Origin: Humulus lupulus
Taxonomy: Eukaryota > Streptophyta > Magnoliopsida > Rosales > Cannabaceae
Reading direction: 5' to 3'
Assembly: GCF_963169125.1 (NCBI RefSeq)
Contig: NC_084799.1
Span: 106,345,143 to 106,409,142 of the forward strand
Length of the DNA: 64,000 bases
Shown here: in pieces, positions 11,971-22,986 of the stretch
Layout of the letters: the number at the start of each line of letters is the position of its first letter
Numbering within the stretch: the stretch's first letter is position 1
Made by a program: the position numbers and the translations under genes
Notes under the pieces: generated by a model
What the model was told of the DNA's origin: nothing
Database searches by the model: none
What the model saw: only the letters and a program-made list of their open reading frames with translations

Positions 11971-12102
11971 GCCGATATATCTCAGCTATAGGGGCCGATA
12001 TGTCACCTATGGAAAACACGTCGTCTTCGTATGAACGAAACCACGGAAGCTCGGGACATAGGTAGGGGCGATATATCGCCTAGGGTAGGCGATATATCGG
12101 CT
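11971..12102. repeat. Cluster of GATATATC palindromic motifs in the Tekay LTR
   Basis: Four related copies occur within 130 bases: GCCGATATATC (11971), GGCCGATATGTCACCTAT (11993), the perfect palindrome GGCGATATATCGCC (12067-12080) and GGCGATATATCGGC (from 12088). They lie upstream of the TATA box, so a regulatory role is conceivable. The same motif recurs at 40410-40491. Confidence 0.7.
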
Positions 12103-12272
12103 CTTGGAGCTATTTTTTGAAACTTTGTGGATTTAAATTAGAAACAGCCCTCAACCACTTGGACTTGCTCTTGAACGTTTTTGACCGAGTTCTAGGCATC
12201 TGTTGAAATAAAAATTCAAATTTATTAAATTTATATTCATATTAAAAGGGGTTAGTTTCACTCCTTGAACTC

Positions 12273-12280
12273 TATAAATA
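12273..12280 (+). promoter_or_regulatory. Tekay LTR TATA box
   Basis: TATAAATA in the second half of the U3-like part of the LTR. It fits the element promoter by position. Confidence 0.5.
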
Positions 12281-13523
12281 GGACCTAGTACTCAACCATT
12301 TCATTCATCATTCAAGCATTCTTCAAAGGCTCTAAGCTGCTACGTTTATTCTAGAGAGAAAACACTAGGGTTTGGTATTTAAAAGCTTTCCAATCTAAGC
12401 TTTATAAACACTTGGGAAGTAAGATAGAGTGACATTTCGGTATTGAGGTGTACATCGAAGTTATAGTCCATTCAAGGTATTCTTATCCTCTGGTTTAAAC
12501 CATCATAGTTCCTTTATTTTCTTTCATTTTCTTTCAGATCCTAACTTAATTTTACGACTTCTTGGTTAGGTGTTTAAATTTCTTGAAACTTAAGGTTTCC
12601 GGTAACTTTCTATCTTGATGGTTTAGATCTCATTTTTCTTCTCCATTTCTTTAGAACTCATTATTCTTACTGTTGGTTTTAGGAGTTTTCCAATCTCGTT
12701 CTTGTCTCCATTATCCCAATTTTTGGTAAGGAAAATAGGTTAGATTATATGTGTTATGATATGTTTATATGCTATGATATGTTATGTGCTATGTATATAT
12801 ATGTATGAATATTTTTTTAGTCGCTTGGGGCTTATAGTTGCTTAGATAGCAAACCCCAAGATTTTTATCATTATCATGGTTTAGAGTTATGATTTACCCT
12901 ACCTCGATTAGTAGACTGAGGACCTAGATGGGTAATCATATACTACTTTGTGATCTAACCTACCTCGATTAGTAGACTGAGGACCTAGATGGTTTTATCA
13001 CATGCCACGGTAATGAGTTAATGACCATTAATATTGTAGTCCTATATGATATACATTTTTACGTCATATGTTTATAGTATATGTTTTATGGTATAGTCTT
13101 ATGATTTATGATATATGTTTTTAGTAGATTTTCCTTGCTGGGCATTAGGCTCATTCCTTTTATTTTAGATGGTGCAGGAAAATAAAATAGGAAGGCAAGA
13201 TGGATTCATGGCAGCTTGGCATGTGTATTGGAGATGGATTGATTGAATGGACTGCTGGAGGATCGATGATGAAGTTGATTCAAGTTTTTTAATTTATGAT
13301 TTTATGTATTTCCGCACTTAGTATTTAAACAATTAATTAAAGTTTATGTTTTTATGTTTTATGTATTAAACAATGGGATCCCGTACCATATTTTGTATTC
13401 CGTACTGTATTTTGGATTTTTAATAAAGTTCTATTATTTTAAGCATATATGTATTCTAGAATAGTAGCTATGTCTTAGTAGTTTTTAATGGCCAGAGGTC
13501 TTAGAAATAGTTGGGTCATTACA

Positions 13524-14105
13524 GGGAACCAACATGGATTCCATTATTGTAATTCCTATTCCCATCCATTCATGATATTAAATGTCCAAAACAATATTCA
13601 TTAGCCTCATTATGCTAAGAAATCTTAACGAGTGAATCAGAAGATCCAATGAACAGAAACAAGAGTTCATGAATACTTAGGATTTGGATTGATCTAGTAA
13701 GAATCAAATATTTATGTCAAATGAAAAGTTTATACAGATAATGAATTCTTATCAAACTTGTCATATATAATCTCTATTATATACAACACATTTACTAAGA
13801 TGTCTATCCAAGTCAGTAATCTGAATCTAGCTCACTTGCATCCCGTAAGCTTAGTAAACCGCACTATTAACCATTCATTAAAGATTTCATACTTTAATAT
13901 GCTACTGACTATTTTATTCATTATATATGATCTAAATTCTCTCATACTAATATAGATCATACTATCATGAATGAATAAGGAATTTTCTTGATATTATCAT
14001 ATAATTAATTCAAAGAATAATTATTAAATTCAAATAAATAAAATTGTTCTTTTATTTAATTTCAATAAAATGTCTTTACATACTTTTAGGGCATTAATCC
14101 TAAAA
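13524..14105 (-). mobile_element. Copia 3' LTR, start part only
   Basis: On the minus strand it begins TTTTTAGGATTAATGCCC; other copies begin TGTTAGGATTAATGCCC, so the terminal TG is mutated. About 580 of roughly 2030 bases are present. It aligns by eye with 33690-34279, 38353 onward and 47908 onward. The cut edge abuts the Tekay LTR at 13523. The small ORF at 13758-13955 lies within the LTR repeat and is not a gene. Confidence 0.8.
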
Positions 14106-14120
14106 ATTTCCCACTTGCCC
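14106..14120 (-). other. Copia polypurine tract
   Basis: GGGCAAGTGGGAAAT on the minus strand, between the RNase H stop and the 3' LTR. It is the expected plus-strand primer site. Confidence 0.65.
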
Positions 14121-14630
14121 TCAAAGCAAGTGATGCAACTCTCTTAATCCCATGTTGCATACGTGACCCATGAACGAATTTGCAGGAAGTGTCTTGGTAA
14201 ACAGGTCAGCCATGTTCTGTTCTGATGCTATCTTCATAACAGTCACATCACCATGGTGTACAATCTCTCTAAACAGATGGTATTTCCTTTCTATATGCTT
14301 TCCTCTATTGTGGCCTCTTGGTTCCTTGGAGATAGCTACTACTCCACTATTGTCATAGTTTAGAATTAGTGGCTTATCCATATCTGGAACTATTTCTAGA
14401 TCAGTGTAGAACTTTCTCAACCAAACCGCCTCTTTAGCTGCTTCACAAGCCACTACGTATTCGGCTTCCATGGTTGAATCTGCTATGCTAGATTGTTTAA
14501 TGCTCTTCCAGACCACAATTCCTCCACGAAGAGTGAACATTGACCCAAACATCGACTTACGACTGTCTTTGTCTGATTGGAAATTAGAATCAATGTATCC
14601 AGTAGGGTTCAACTCACCCCTGATGTACAA
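14121..14630 (-). pseudogene. Copia RNase H
   Basis: Carries the Copia RNase H motifs GYIDSNFQSDKDSRKS (catalytic Asp region), STMEAEYVVACEAAKEAVWL (catalytic Glu) and NYDNSGVVAISK (third Asp), and ends with the conserved tail DLFTKTLPANSF. Its stop lies directly at the polypurine tract, the normal end of a Copia polyprotein. This last segment of about 169 residues is intact, but it is separated from RT by a short out-of-frame gap (14631-14695). Confidence 0.88.
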
Positions 14631-14695
14631 GCATATAATCTCTCATTCTCCTAAGATACTTGAGAATGTGCTTTACTGCAATCCAGTGTTCCAAA

Positions 14696-15784
14696 CTAAG
14701 ATTTTGATTGATAACGACTCACAATCCCTACTACATAGCATATGTCGGGTCTTGTACACAACATGGCATACATTAGACTCCCAACTGCTGAAGCATAGGG
14801 ATACTTTCTCATATCCTCTTCCTCCCGAGGTGTCTTAGGACATTGTTCCTTGGAGAGAGTAACTCCATGTCTGGACGGTAACTGACCTTTCTTGGAATTC
14901 TCCAAAGAGAATATTTCAAGCACCTTATCGATATAATTATCCTGAGAAAGTGCCAAGAGCTTGTTCTTCCTATCCCTTAGGATATGGATTCCCGGAACAT
15001 AGCTTGCCTCACCCAAATATTTCATTTGGAACTTTTCAGCTAACCATTTCTTCATGTTTGACAATGTCTGTACATTGTTGTTAATGAGCAGAATGTCATC
15101 CATGTAAAGAACTAGGAAAACTACTACGTTTCCTTTGATGTATTTGTACGCACATGCTTCGTTAACATTCTGTTCGAAGCCATATGTTTTAATTATTTTA
15201 TCAATGGTGATATTCCAAGATCTAGATGCATGTTTTAATCCATAAATGGATTTCAGCAACTTACACACCTTTTGATCTTCTCCATTCTTGATGAACCCTT
15301 CTAGTTGTACCATATAGATACTTTCATCAAGATAGCCATTTAGAAAGGTTGTCTTGACATCCACTTGCCATATCTCATAGTCATAGGTGGTAGCTATGGA
15401 TAAGAGGAAGCGAATGGATTTAAGCATGGCCACGGGAGAAAATGTTTATTCATAATCAACACCTTCTCTCTGAGTGTAGCCTTTGGCTACTAGCCTTGAT
15501 TTTGAAGTCTCCACTTTCCCATCTACACCTCTTTTCTTCTTGTATACCCATTTTCATCCAATGGGCCTGACATCTTCATGTGGATCTACAAGTTCCCAGA
15601 CAGAATTGGAATACATAGATTCCATTTCTTGGTTCATGGCTTCTTGCCATTTCTCCTTTTTAGAATCATCCATTGCCTCTTTGAAGGTTAATGGATCATC
15701 CTTGTCTATATCAGAAACAAGGACATGTGCCTCATGTTTGTAGTGAATAGGTTGTCTCGCAATCCTCCCACTACAATGTTGCAC
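14696..15784 (-). pseudogene. Copia reverse transcriptase
   Basis: Two pieces. 15554-15784 holds the N-terminal fingers (KEKWQEAMNQEMESM, then SVWELVDPHEDVRPIG). 14696-15433 holds the palm and thumb: VDVKTTFLNGYLDE, the GLKHASRSW block, and the catalytic box LYMDDILL (YVDD in many relatives, Met here). It ends in the conserved VGSLMYAMLCTRPDICY block. A frame break and a stop (about 15440-15553) separate the pieces. Confidence 0.88.
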
Positions 15785-15820
15785 TAGGGTTTCCTTTTTA
15801 GGAATAGTAGTTTCCTCGAT

Positions 15821-16914
15821 TTATTGCTTATCATGTAATGATGAAGATGATGGTGATGGAATCTTATCAGCTTTGAGTTCCTCCAATACTACCTTGCTCC
15901 AAGGTTTATAGTTATACATATAGTCATGTTCAAGGAAGGTTGCATTTGTTGAAACAAATACCTTTTGGTCTTTGGAACTATAGAAGTAACTTCCTCTTGC
16001 TTCTAGAGTGTAGCCCACAAAAATGCACACTTCAAACCTTGAATCAAGTTTTCTTGATTTAGGTCTAAGAACATGAGTAAGACAGCCCCAAATGCAAAAA
16101 TGGTGCAAACTAGGTTTGTTTCCATTCCATAGTTCCAGTGGCATTTTGCTTATGGTCTTAGATGAGACTACATTCAAAATGTAAGTCACCGTTTGAAGTG
16201 CATATTCCCAGAATGAGAGAGGAAGTGAAGAGTAGCTTAACATAGACTTGACCATGTCTAACAAAGTCTTGTTTCTTCTTTGAGAAAGACCATTTTGTCA
16301 TGGTGTTCCTAGTGCTGTGAGTTGGGATAGAATGCCATGTTCCAGCAAGAAATCTTTGAAATCTAAATCCAAATATTCTCCACCTTGATCGGATCGAAGT
16401 GTCTTAAGAGTCTTACCTAGTTTCTTCTTAGCCTCAGCTTTGAATTCTTGAAACTTACCAAAGGTTTCAGATTTCCTAAGCATTAAGTATGTATAACCAT
16501 ATCTTGAGTAACTGTCAATAAAAGTGACGAAGTACTCATACCCACATCTTGCTTGTACATTGATTGGACCACAGACATCGCTGTGTACAAGTTCCAAAGG
16601 TTCTTTAGCTCTATTTCCTTCCGCTAAGAAAGGACCTTTTTTCATTTTGCCTTCTAGACAAGATTCACAAACGAAAGAGTTCCAACTCATAGTTCTCTCA
16701 AAGGTCCATCTTTTGTTAACCGGTTTATCTTGTTTAGACCTATATGACCAAGTCTAAGATGCCAAAGATATGTGTCATCCTCATTGGAAACTTTTTGTCT
16801 TTTGTTTCCTTGCGGTTTTGCTACTTTAAATAATTCTATGTTATTAAGCGTTCGTTCATTAGGCTTGAGCATATACATTCTGCTTGTTAATGCAACATAG
16901 ATAAAGAAACTCAA
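15821..16914 (-). pseudogene. Copia integrase
   Basis: The zinc-binding part (WHLRLGHIGLNKI, then CESCLEGKM) is split by a stop and frameshift between 16687 and 16690. The core, 16298-16690, has HSDVCGPINV (first Asp) and LRSDQGGEYL (second Asp). Beyond another break at 16265-16297 the C-terminal part continues at 15821-16264 with YSSLPLSFWEYALQT and the Copia-specific WGCLTHV...FVGY module. It inserts cDNA when intact. Confidence 0.87.
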
Positions 16915-16988
16915 TTTCTAGAAAATCCTGGAATAAAATATACATTGTTCAAAATAAGATAATTTTTCCCAAAATGTAAACGGATTGT

Positions 16989-17192
16989 TCATTTTGCTCT
17001 AGCTGAAATGAGCACTCCACTTCCAGCTCGCATGGTCACCTCGCCATCAGCCGACTCCCTTGATGACTCAAGCATCTGCATAGAAGAACAAACATGTTTA
17101 GCGGCTCCTGACTCTAAAACCCAGGATGACATATCGTCTTCCACTACACAAGTTTCAAGTACAATTAAATCATATTTGCCTTTCTTTTTCAT
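16989..17192 (-). pseudogene. Copia protease
   Basis: Contains SSWVLESGAAKHVC, where Copia proteases normally have D-S-G-A. The active-site Asp is replaced by Glu, so this copy would be inactive even if expressed. The frame ends at 16989, and a short broken stretch separates it from integrase. Confidence 0.78.
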
Positions 17193-17222
17193 CTTCGAGA
17201 GATACTTTTTATAGTTTCTCTT

Positions 17223-18046
17223 CTAGAGACCTTCAACTCCACAGTGGAAACATTTTCCTTTTGGTTCTTTCTTCTTGGAGTTATTGTCATTCTTGTTCTC
17301 CTTGGCTTTTGGTGCCTTCTTGCTTTTCTTTGACTTCTTTCCATTTCCTTTATCCATATCATTATTCTTCTTCCTCTTCTTGGATTTATCATCAGAGTTT
17401 GAAGGTTTCTCCTCTACCACATTTGCCTCTGTCTCTTTGGTAATGGATTTGTTAAGAGACTCAAATGTCTGCAGTTCATTCAACGGCTGGGTCATGTTGA
17501 ATTCCAACTTATTCATAATATAGTTGGTGGTGAACGCAGAAAAGGCAGGATTGAGCGATTCAAGTATGATGCTTACTTGTGTTGCTCATCAATGATTGTC
17601 CCATGTATTTATGCTTCATGCATCAAGTCAATCATGCTCAAGACATGTTCATGTACAGAAACACCTTTTTTCATCTTAGTATTCATGTAGGTTCTGGTAG
17701 CCTCATGTCTACTTTGATCAGATTGCTTCCTAAACATGGCCTGCAAAGAATCCATTATATTAAACGCAGTTTCCATGGGTTCATGCTTTGTTCTCAGAAC
17801 ATCATTCATGCTCACAAGCATGTAACACTTTGTCTTGTTGTTGGATTGAATCCAGGCATCATACCTGTCCCAAAAATTCTTCAGGGCAGTGGCAGCGGAC
17901 TCTTCAGGACATTCCTCAATTAGGATAAATTTATGGTTCTCACAGATTAACATAAGATTTAGGTTTGATTTCCATCTTATCAAATTTTCACCATTAAGTT
18001 TTTCAAGTGAAAGTAATGCAGTTATAGGATTGCCACCGTTCGACAT
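17223..18046 (-). pseudogene. Copia gag
   Basis: The N-terminal part, 17609-18046, has the UBN2-type gag core (LNGENLIRWKSNLNLML, later HEHVLSMIDLMHEA). Stops follow, then 17223-17516 gives a Lys-rich linker and the zinc-knuckle start CFHCGVEGL; a stop falls where His would follow. The start ATG at 18044-18046 follows an AT-rich leader. It would form the particle and bind RNA. Confidence 0.82.
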
Positions 18047-18900
18047 TACTTAAAGAAATAAAATGCAATAATATTATTATTTGAAAAAATATCAATTATT
18101 CGGAAAGTAAATATGATGCATGAATTCAACAATTAAAACACATAAATAAACATTTACTATTCCACGATAAAACTACCCAACAAATAAAGTGTCGCCTTAG
18201 GGTCGGTCAAGTTAAATTCATATAGCTTATAAGACAATCTTATCTTTATAATTTAAAACTGAAAATAACTCTTTATTTTATCTTTAAAAAATGAAGTACC
18301 GCTGGTTTGGTCAAGATGCAATTATCCACTGTAAAAACTTTATTGCATCTTTGTAAGTGTAACCCATTATTTCATAATTCATGACTTAACTTAGAGAGTT
18401 CCGCCTTATGGTCGGTCTAGCCTAAAATACATCACTCCTTCCTATCTTCGTAAGAAGCCAACTTTTGTATTAATATGTCTAAAAACCTGCCTTAGGGGGA
18501 CAGAAACAAAGTCGCCTCGAGGCCCTATCATATCTCACAGTTTTCTACTAATAATGGAGACCATAGGTCACATTGAGATGTTCACCTTCTCCCACTTACT
18601 ATTTTATAAATAATTTGTTTTATTAAACTAATCAATTAATTCCAAATTAATTACTAGTTTATTAATAACCTATGAATGTAATTAATTACAAAATACATTT
18701 AATTATTAAAGAGCTTGTTTCTACAATGAATGTAATCTAGATAATTACTCATTACATTCATATAACTTTACTAAAACACTTTTTAAATAAAGTTGGTTAT
18801 CTTAAAGGCCTATAAAACTATTGCATTTATTATGGTGTGAGTTACCAAGTTTTAACTAATTTAATACTTAATAGTTTACATGCAATTGATTTCTCAAAAA
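18047..18900 (-). other. Copia leader, part next to gag
   Basis: AT-rich noncoding sequence upstream of gag. It contains three or four copies of a CGCCTTAGGGTCGGTC-like motif at about 18192, 18400 and 18488, which look like degenerate internal repeats. No gene was seen. It continues on the other side of the Tat insertion at 30565. Confidence 0.6.
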
Positions 18901-18905
18901 CAATT
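18901..18905. repeat. Target site duplication CAATT (left)
   Basis: CAATT directly left of the Tat element is matched by CAATT at 30560-30564 directly right of it. This 5-base duplication fixes both element ends. Confidence 0.93.
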
Positions 18906-19495
18906 TGTTGACCCAAGATTTGGCCAACTGACACGGAGTCAAAATATGCTTGATATGAATGAAAGAGATGAGAAGAACGTAATGACAAAAGTAAATAAGA
19001 CACAATATTTTATAGTGGTTCGACCCCAGGATCTGGTAATGACCTACGTCCACTTAGAATGATATTGATATAAAAACCAGAAGAGTGATCAAAGAACTAG
19101 GGTTCAATGAGTTTCACCACTTTCTCAAGAACAATACGGTATTCTTAGGATAATCACTATAATCTCTCACGTATCAAAAGCCAAAACTCCCCTCCCTTGA
19201 GCTATCTCTTGCTATTTATAGGCTCAAGGGGGATTACAAAAGATTGTTACAGATATTCTTTCCTGAATAATCGGATACTCAGGAGATTGTGTGAGATAAA
19301 TTCGGGATTCATAAAGATCTTCCCATAAATGTCGCCTTGTACACGGAACTATCGACCAGACTAGTCGCGGGTAAGACAGGCTTACACTGCTTCTAATGTG
19401 TCCTCTGATCGATACTCTAGCAGAACGTTTCCAGGTGTCAGCCACGTGTCCAGGGATTACTTGCCACGTCACCAATGCTAATTTTATGGATAACA
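18906..19495 (-). mobile_element. Tat 3' LTR (590 bp)
   Basis: TGTTGACCC...GGATAACA on the + strand. The TATA box lies at 19213-19220 (minus strand) inside a 9-base inverted repeat (19194-19202 and 19222-19230). A CACGTG G-box at 19443-19448 is absent from the other LTR. Confidence 0.95.
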
Positions 19496-19507
19496 TTTGC
19501 CCCCCAA
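19496..19507 (-). other. Tat polypurine tract
   Basis: TTGGGGGGCAAA on the minus strand, directly against the 3' LTR. Confidence 0.85.
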
Positions 19508-19728
19508 GTTTATTTATCACGAGCAGTAAATAAACTTTTGGACGAACGACTCTTCGGTAACCCCACTTGACGTGTCAGAATCCTTCGTGTGTTCTTGAAA
19601 AAAGCAACCTACCTCTATTTAATCACGTCCTTTCGGTTCCCCAGAAAAGATTTCGACGGCCATCCTGCTTCCCCATACTTTGAAAAAGAGAAACTAATGA
19701 TTATACTTTTTACTATGAGAAACAAACT

Positions 19729-19735
19729 TATATAA
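19729..19735 (+). promoter_or_regulatory. Candidate TATA box of the antisense ORF
   Basis: TATATAA on the + strand, about 600 bases upstream of the antisense ORF. The intervening leader has a good donor (GGTAAGTTTT at about 19908) and an acceptor (GTATGCAG ending at 20333), suggesting a 5' UTR intron. The rest of 19508-20328 has no gene on either strand that I can support. Confidence 0.35.
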
Positions 19736-20328
19736 GACCTTCGAAGCCTTTATTTTCTTTTTACGCACCCCATCGTTTCCACAAGAAAACCTAAAATCCA
19801 GATCCCTTAACGTTCTTGAAGACCGTTCCGTCTGCACTTTCAGGACCCCGTCCGAGAGCTCCTTGATCTCCGAAGATTTTTCTTCCATCTCCACGATCAC
19901 TTTTCTTGGTAAGTTTTCGAGTTCCCACGCTTCTAATTTTTTGTGATGCATGCTTCTGACTACGTACTGTTTGAGTTTATCTGCTTCTGGTTCGAGACGC
20001 TTGTAGACAGAATATTTTTTAGGGGAAATAGGGTTACGAGTTAGTTTAAAATCCGGGATCATGCTTTTTAGGACGTAAAATTGAAGTAAAAAGTCGATCT
20101 TTAGGCTAGTTGAAAAATAAATTTTTCCTGCCCTAAGGGGAGTTGAAAAAGCTTTTTCAGAAAAACTTTTTACTTTCACCCTTTGATCCGTTTTTCAAAC
20201 TGTTCGTGTAGAAAGATTTAGCTTTTTGTTAGAATGTTGTTGTATAAAAACTTATATTTTATACTCGACTAGCGTTATTCTAAAAAGCTTTTTAAAAGTT
20301 TTCTATCCTCACCTCCCCATTCTTCTGT

Positions 20329-22986
20329 ATGCAGACTTTAATGCCAGATTTGTGGGGAGGTGAAAGGCCTATTAACGACGACCTTCTCGCCCAACTGCTC
20401 GAGGGAGAAGATCAACCAGCTGACCGTGTCCACGAGATCCCTTTTTCGCGATCCTCTTCCAGACCCCATCCTTCTCCTTCAATGGCCCGTTCCAAATCTT
20501 CAGGCAAGAAAAGACCCGAGTCTGAAAACAGCCCAAATTCTCCTGCCCGGCCTGATTCGCAGGCAAGGGCTCCCTCGACCAGTGGTCGAGAAAATCTTGT
20601 TCCTGACCCTAATATCCAAATTAGGGCCAGCCCTCGCCATCAGAACTTGCCTGATGTTGAGTGGTATACTTCCCCAGCCAGTTCAGTAACTCTTCAAATG
20701 ATTGCTAACTGCTTCAGGAGATTCCCCCTCACAGGGGTTTCCATTATACAACCTGCCGCAGACCAGAGGGCTAACCTCCCCGGAGGTGTCAACAGCGCCT
20801 GGTCTCGGTATCATATTGAGGCGGGAGCTTATCTCCCCCTTCATCCCTTTTTTGTGGGGGTGGCCAATTATTTTGGTGTCGCCCCCTTCCAAATAACTCC
20901 AAACGGATATAGAATGCTGGTCGCACTCTATATCCTGTATAAACTTAAGAAATGGCCAGAACCTTCACCCCACGAGGTCAACTATCTCTTTGACCTCAAG
21001 TCCAACCCGCAACAACACGGAACGAGTTTCTTCCTTTTTTGTCACCAGGAAACCAATCGAACATTCCTGAGTGACACAACGCATATCTTGAATGTGGGGC
21101 AGTATAATAAGGAGTACTTCCTTACCCCAGACATATCCAGCAACAACCTGGCCTTCGCACGAGGAGGTAAGCACCGTTTCTGACTGGTCGATACTTTTAC
21201 TCAAGGTGTCTCCTTTCATTTTTCTCAAATTGTAATCTTCTTTTCAAGCCCTTGGTTACGTCCGACCCCAACACCAGCCATGGTGTTGAGGTCTAATACT
21301 CTGGCCAGGATTTCTGACGCAGCAAAAAGCGTCAAGATCCTGGTGACTGAGGAAAACTTGACGCGGTCTGGCCTCCTGGTTCCTCGCCATGAAACTAGAG
21401 GGTTCGTGGTGGACGAAGCCACTGCCGAGGGGGTTCCCGAGCAGCAACCTCCCGTGTCTCCTCGGAGGAGGAGGCCAATGGGGATTACTATTAGGGAGCC
21501 CACGGGCAATCCTTCCGCAGAAAGACCTTCTGCTCCCCAAGGCAAGGGGAAACAAAAGGCCAAAGAGCCAGCTGTGGACTTGGGAGAGTCCTCTGATGAT
21601 AATGGTAACACTATTTTACTTTTAAATGGTTTGCCAATTCCCTGTCATTTGTTCGACGGGGAAGGAAATTTTACGTATACTCCAAAATTAGGGCCAGACT
21701 TCTTCATGCCAGATAATGAGTATATGACTAATAGAGTCAATAGTGTAGCGACCAGTAGTTGTAGCTTGGGTATTCACTTTGCTGCCTTTCTTATGTTGCA
21801 TATAATGTATTTCCATCTGCCTCTCATTCTTATCAGTTTTCTGTGTTTACTTGCATGCAGATATGGCCACTCCCAATATCTTTGACATGTACCAGGCCGA
21901 GGAGGAAGAGGAGGTTCCCCAACTCCAGCGGAGATCCAAGAGGAGAACTGGCGAATCCAGCCGAGGCCCTCCAGCCAAGAAGGGTCGAACAGAAGACCTT
22001 CCCAAGGATGCACCAACTGGGCAAACTCCTGGGCCAACGGGGAAAACTCATCCACCAGCTCCTATTGAGAAGCAGACTCATCCTGCCCCACCAAATCCTC
22101 CGACTGCGCCCGCCAGAGAGGAAATTATTCGTGATGAAGCTCTCGGGACCAAACTCATGATCCGTACCCTTCGATCAGCCAGGGATCGTCTTGACCGCAT
22201 TGGCAAAGGTGACCGTGTCAGAGATGCAATGGTCGAGGCTGAAAACATGGGGGCCGACCAGGTTCTGAACAGGGCCCTGAATGAAATCTCTAGTGTGAGT
22301 ACTTCTTCACTTTTTTAAGCCTTAGTCTTTTATTCTTCACGGTAGGCTCTAACTCTTTCCTTTGTTCACAGGCCTTGCTATCTGCTATCACTGCTCGTAC
22401 CTGTATCCAGGCTTCCATCGAGCAGGCCAAGGAAAAGGCCACTGAGAGGCATCAAGTGAAGGCAGCTGAGGAGCTTTCGGCTGCAGAGGCTAGGCACGCC
22501 AAGGAGTTGGAGGCAATGGCTTGAGAAAGGGATGCTGCGGTGACCAAATTGTCAGAGGCTGAAGCTGCAAAAGATGCCGCAGTAAAGTTGAGGCAGCAGT
22601 ATCGAGATTCCAACCAAACCCATCTTCGCGAGATCAAGCATCTGGGAGAGACACTCAAGTCCAAGGACAAGGCTATTGTCACTCTTAAAGGCAAGGTGAA
22701 GCAGCTGGAGTTTGACAACTCCAAATATCTTGAAAAGTACAAGAGGACGACGCTCCGATGTTTCTACAACTTCTGGAAACATAATCAGGGTGCCGACTTT
22801 AGCTATCTTTCAGAGGAAGTCAGGGCTGCTGAGTTGGCTCGCTGCACCGCCCAACTGGTCGAGGAGGAGGCAAGATTGAGGATCCCTGCCTCTCTAAGCA
22901 TCGTTGGTGTGGAAGAAGAAGAAGTTGTCGAGGACGTGACCAACCAAGATGCTGCCCAGGACCCTCCGGCCCCAAATGCCTCTTAA
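20329..22986 (+). CDS. Tat antisense ORF, putatively spliced in four exons
   Basis: Exon 1 (ATG 20329, or 20341 if a leader intron is removed) runs to about 21166 and carries the plant 'putative gypsy type transposon' domain (PF04195-like; HIEAGAYLPLHPFFVGVANY, then PHEVNYLFDLKSNP). It ends at GGAG/GTAAGC. The intron's acceptor is TTTTCAAG near 21246. Exon 2 (about 21247-21760) needs one missing base near 21265 to join. An intron ending GCATGCAG at 21860 leads to exon 3 (21861-22295), then donor GTGAGT and an acceptor at 22371. Exon 4 (22372-22986) is a Glu/Lys/Ala-rich coiled coil (RDAAVTKLSEAEAAKDAA). A CGA-to-TGA stop lies at 22522-22524. The function of the class is unknown; a nuclear or regulatory role for the element is speculation. 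Confidence 0.65.

Larger units (their letters stand above)
11517..13523 (+). mobile_element. Tekay 3' LTR (about 2.0 kb)
   Basis: Starts TGTAGCGTCTC directly after the polypurine tract and ends GGGTCATTACA, the terminal sequence typical of this family. It contains a TAG microsatellite, a cluster of palindromic GATATATC motifs, a TATA box, and near 12900-13000 two direct copies of an ACCTCGATTAGTAGACTGAG motif. To the right, sequence of a Copia LTR starts directly at 13524. Confidence 0.85.

Noticed and set aside
13758..13955. A repeated small protein (similar ORFs at 13758, 38591 and 48035)
   Set aside because: All three lie at the same position of one Copia LTR family; their similarity is DNA-level repeat identity, on both strands.
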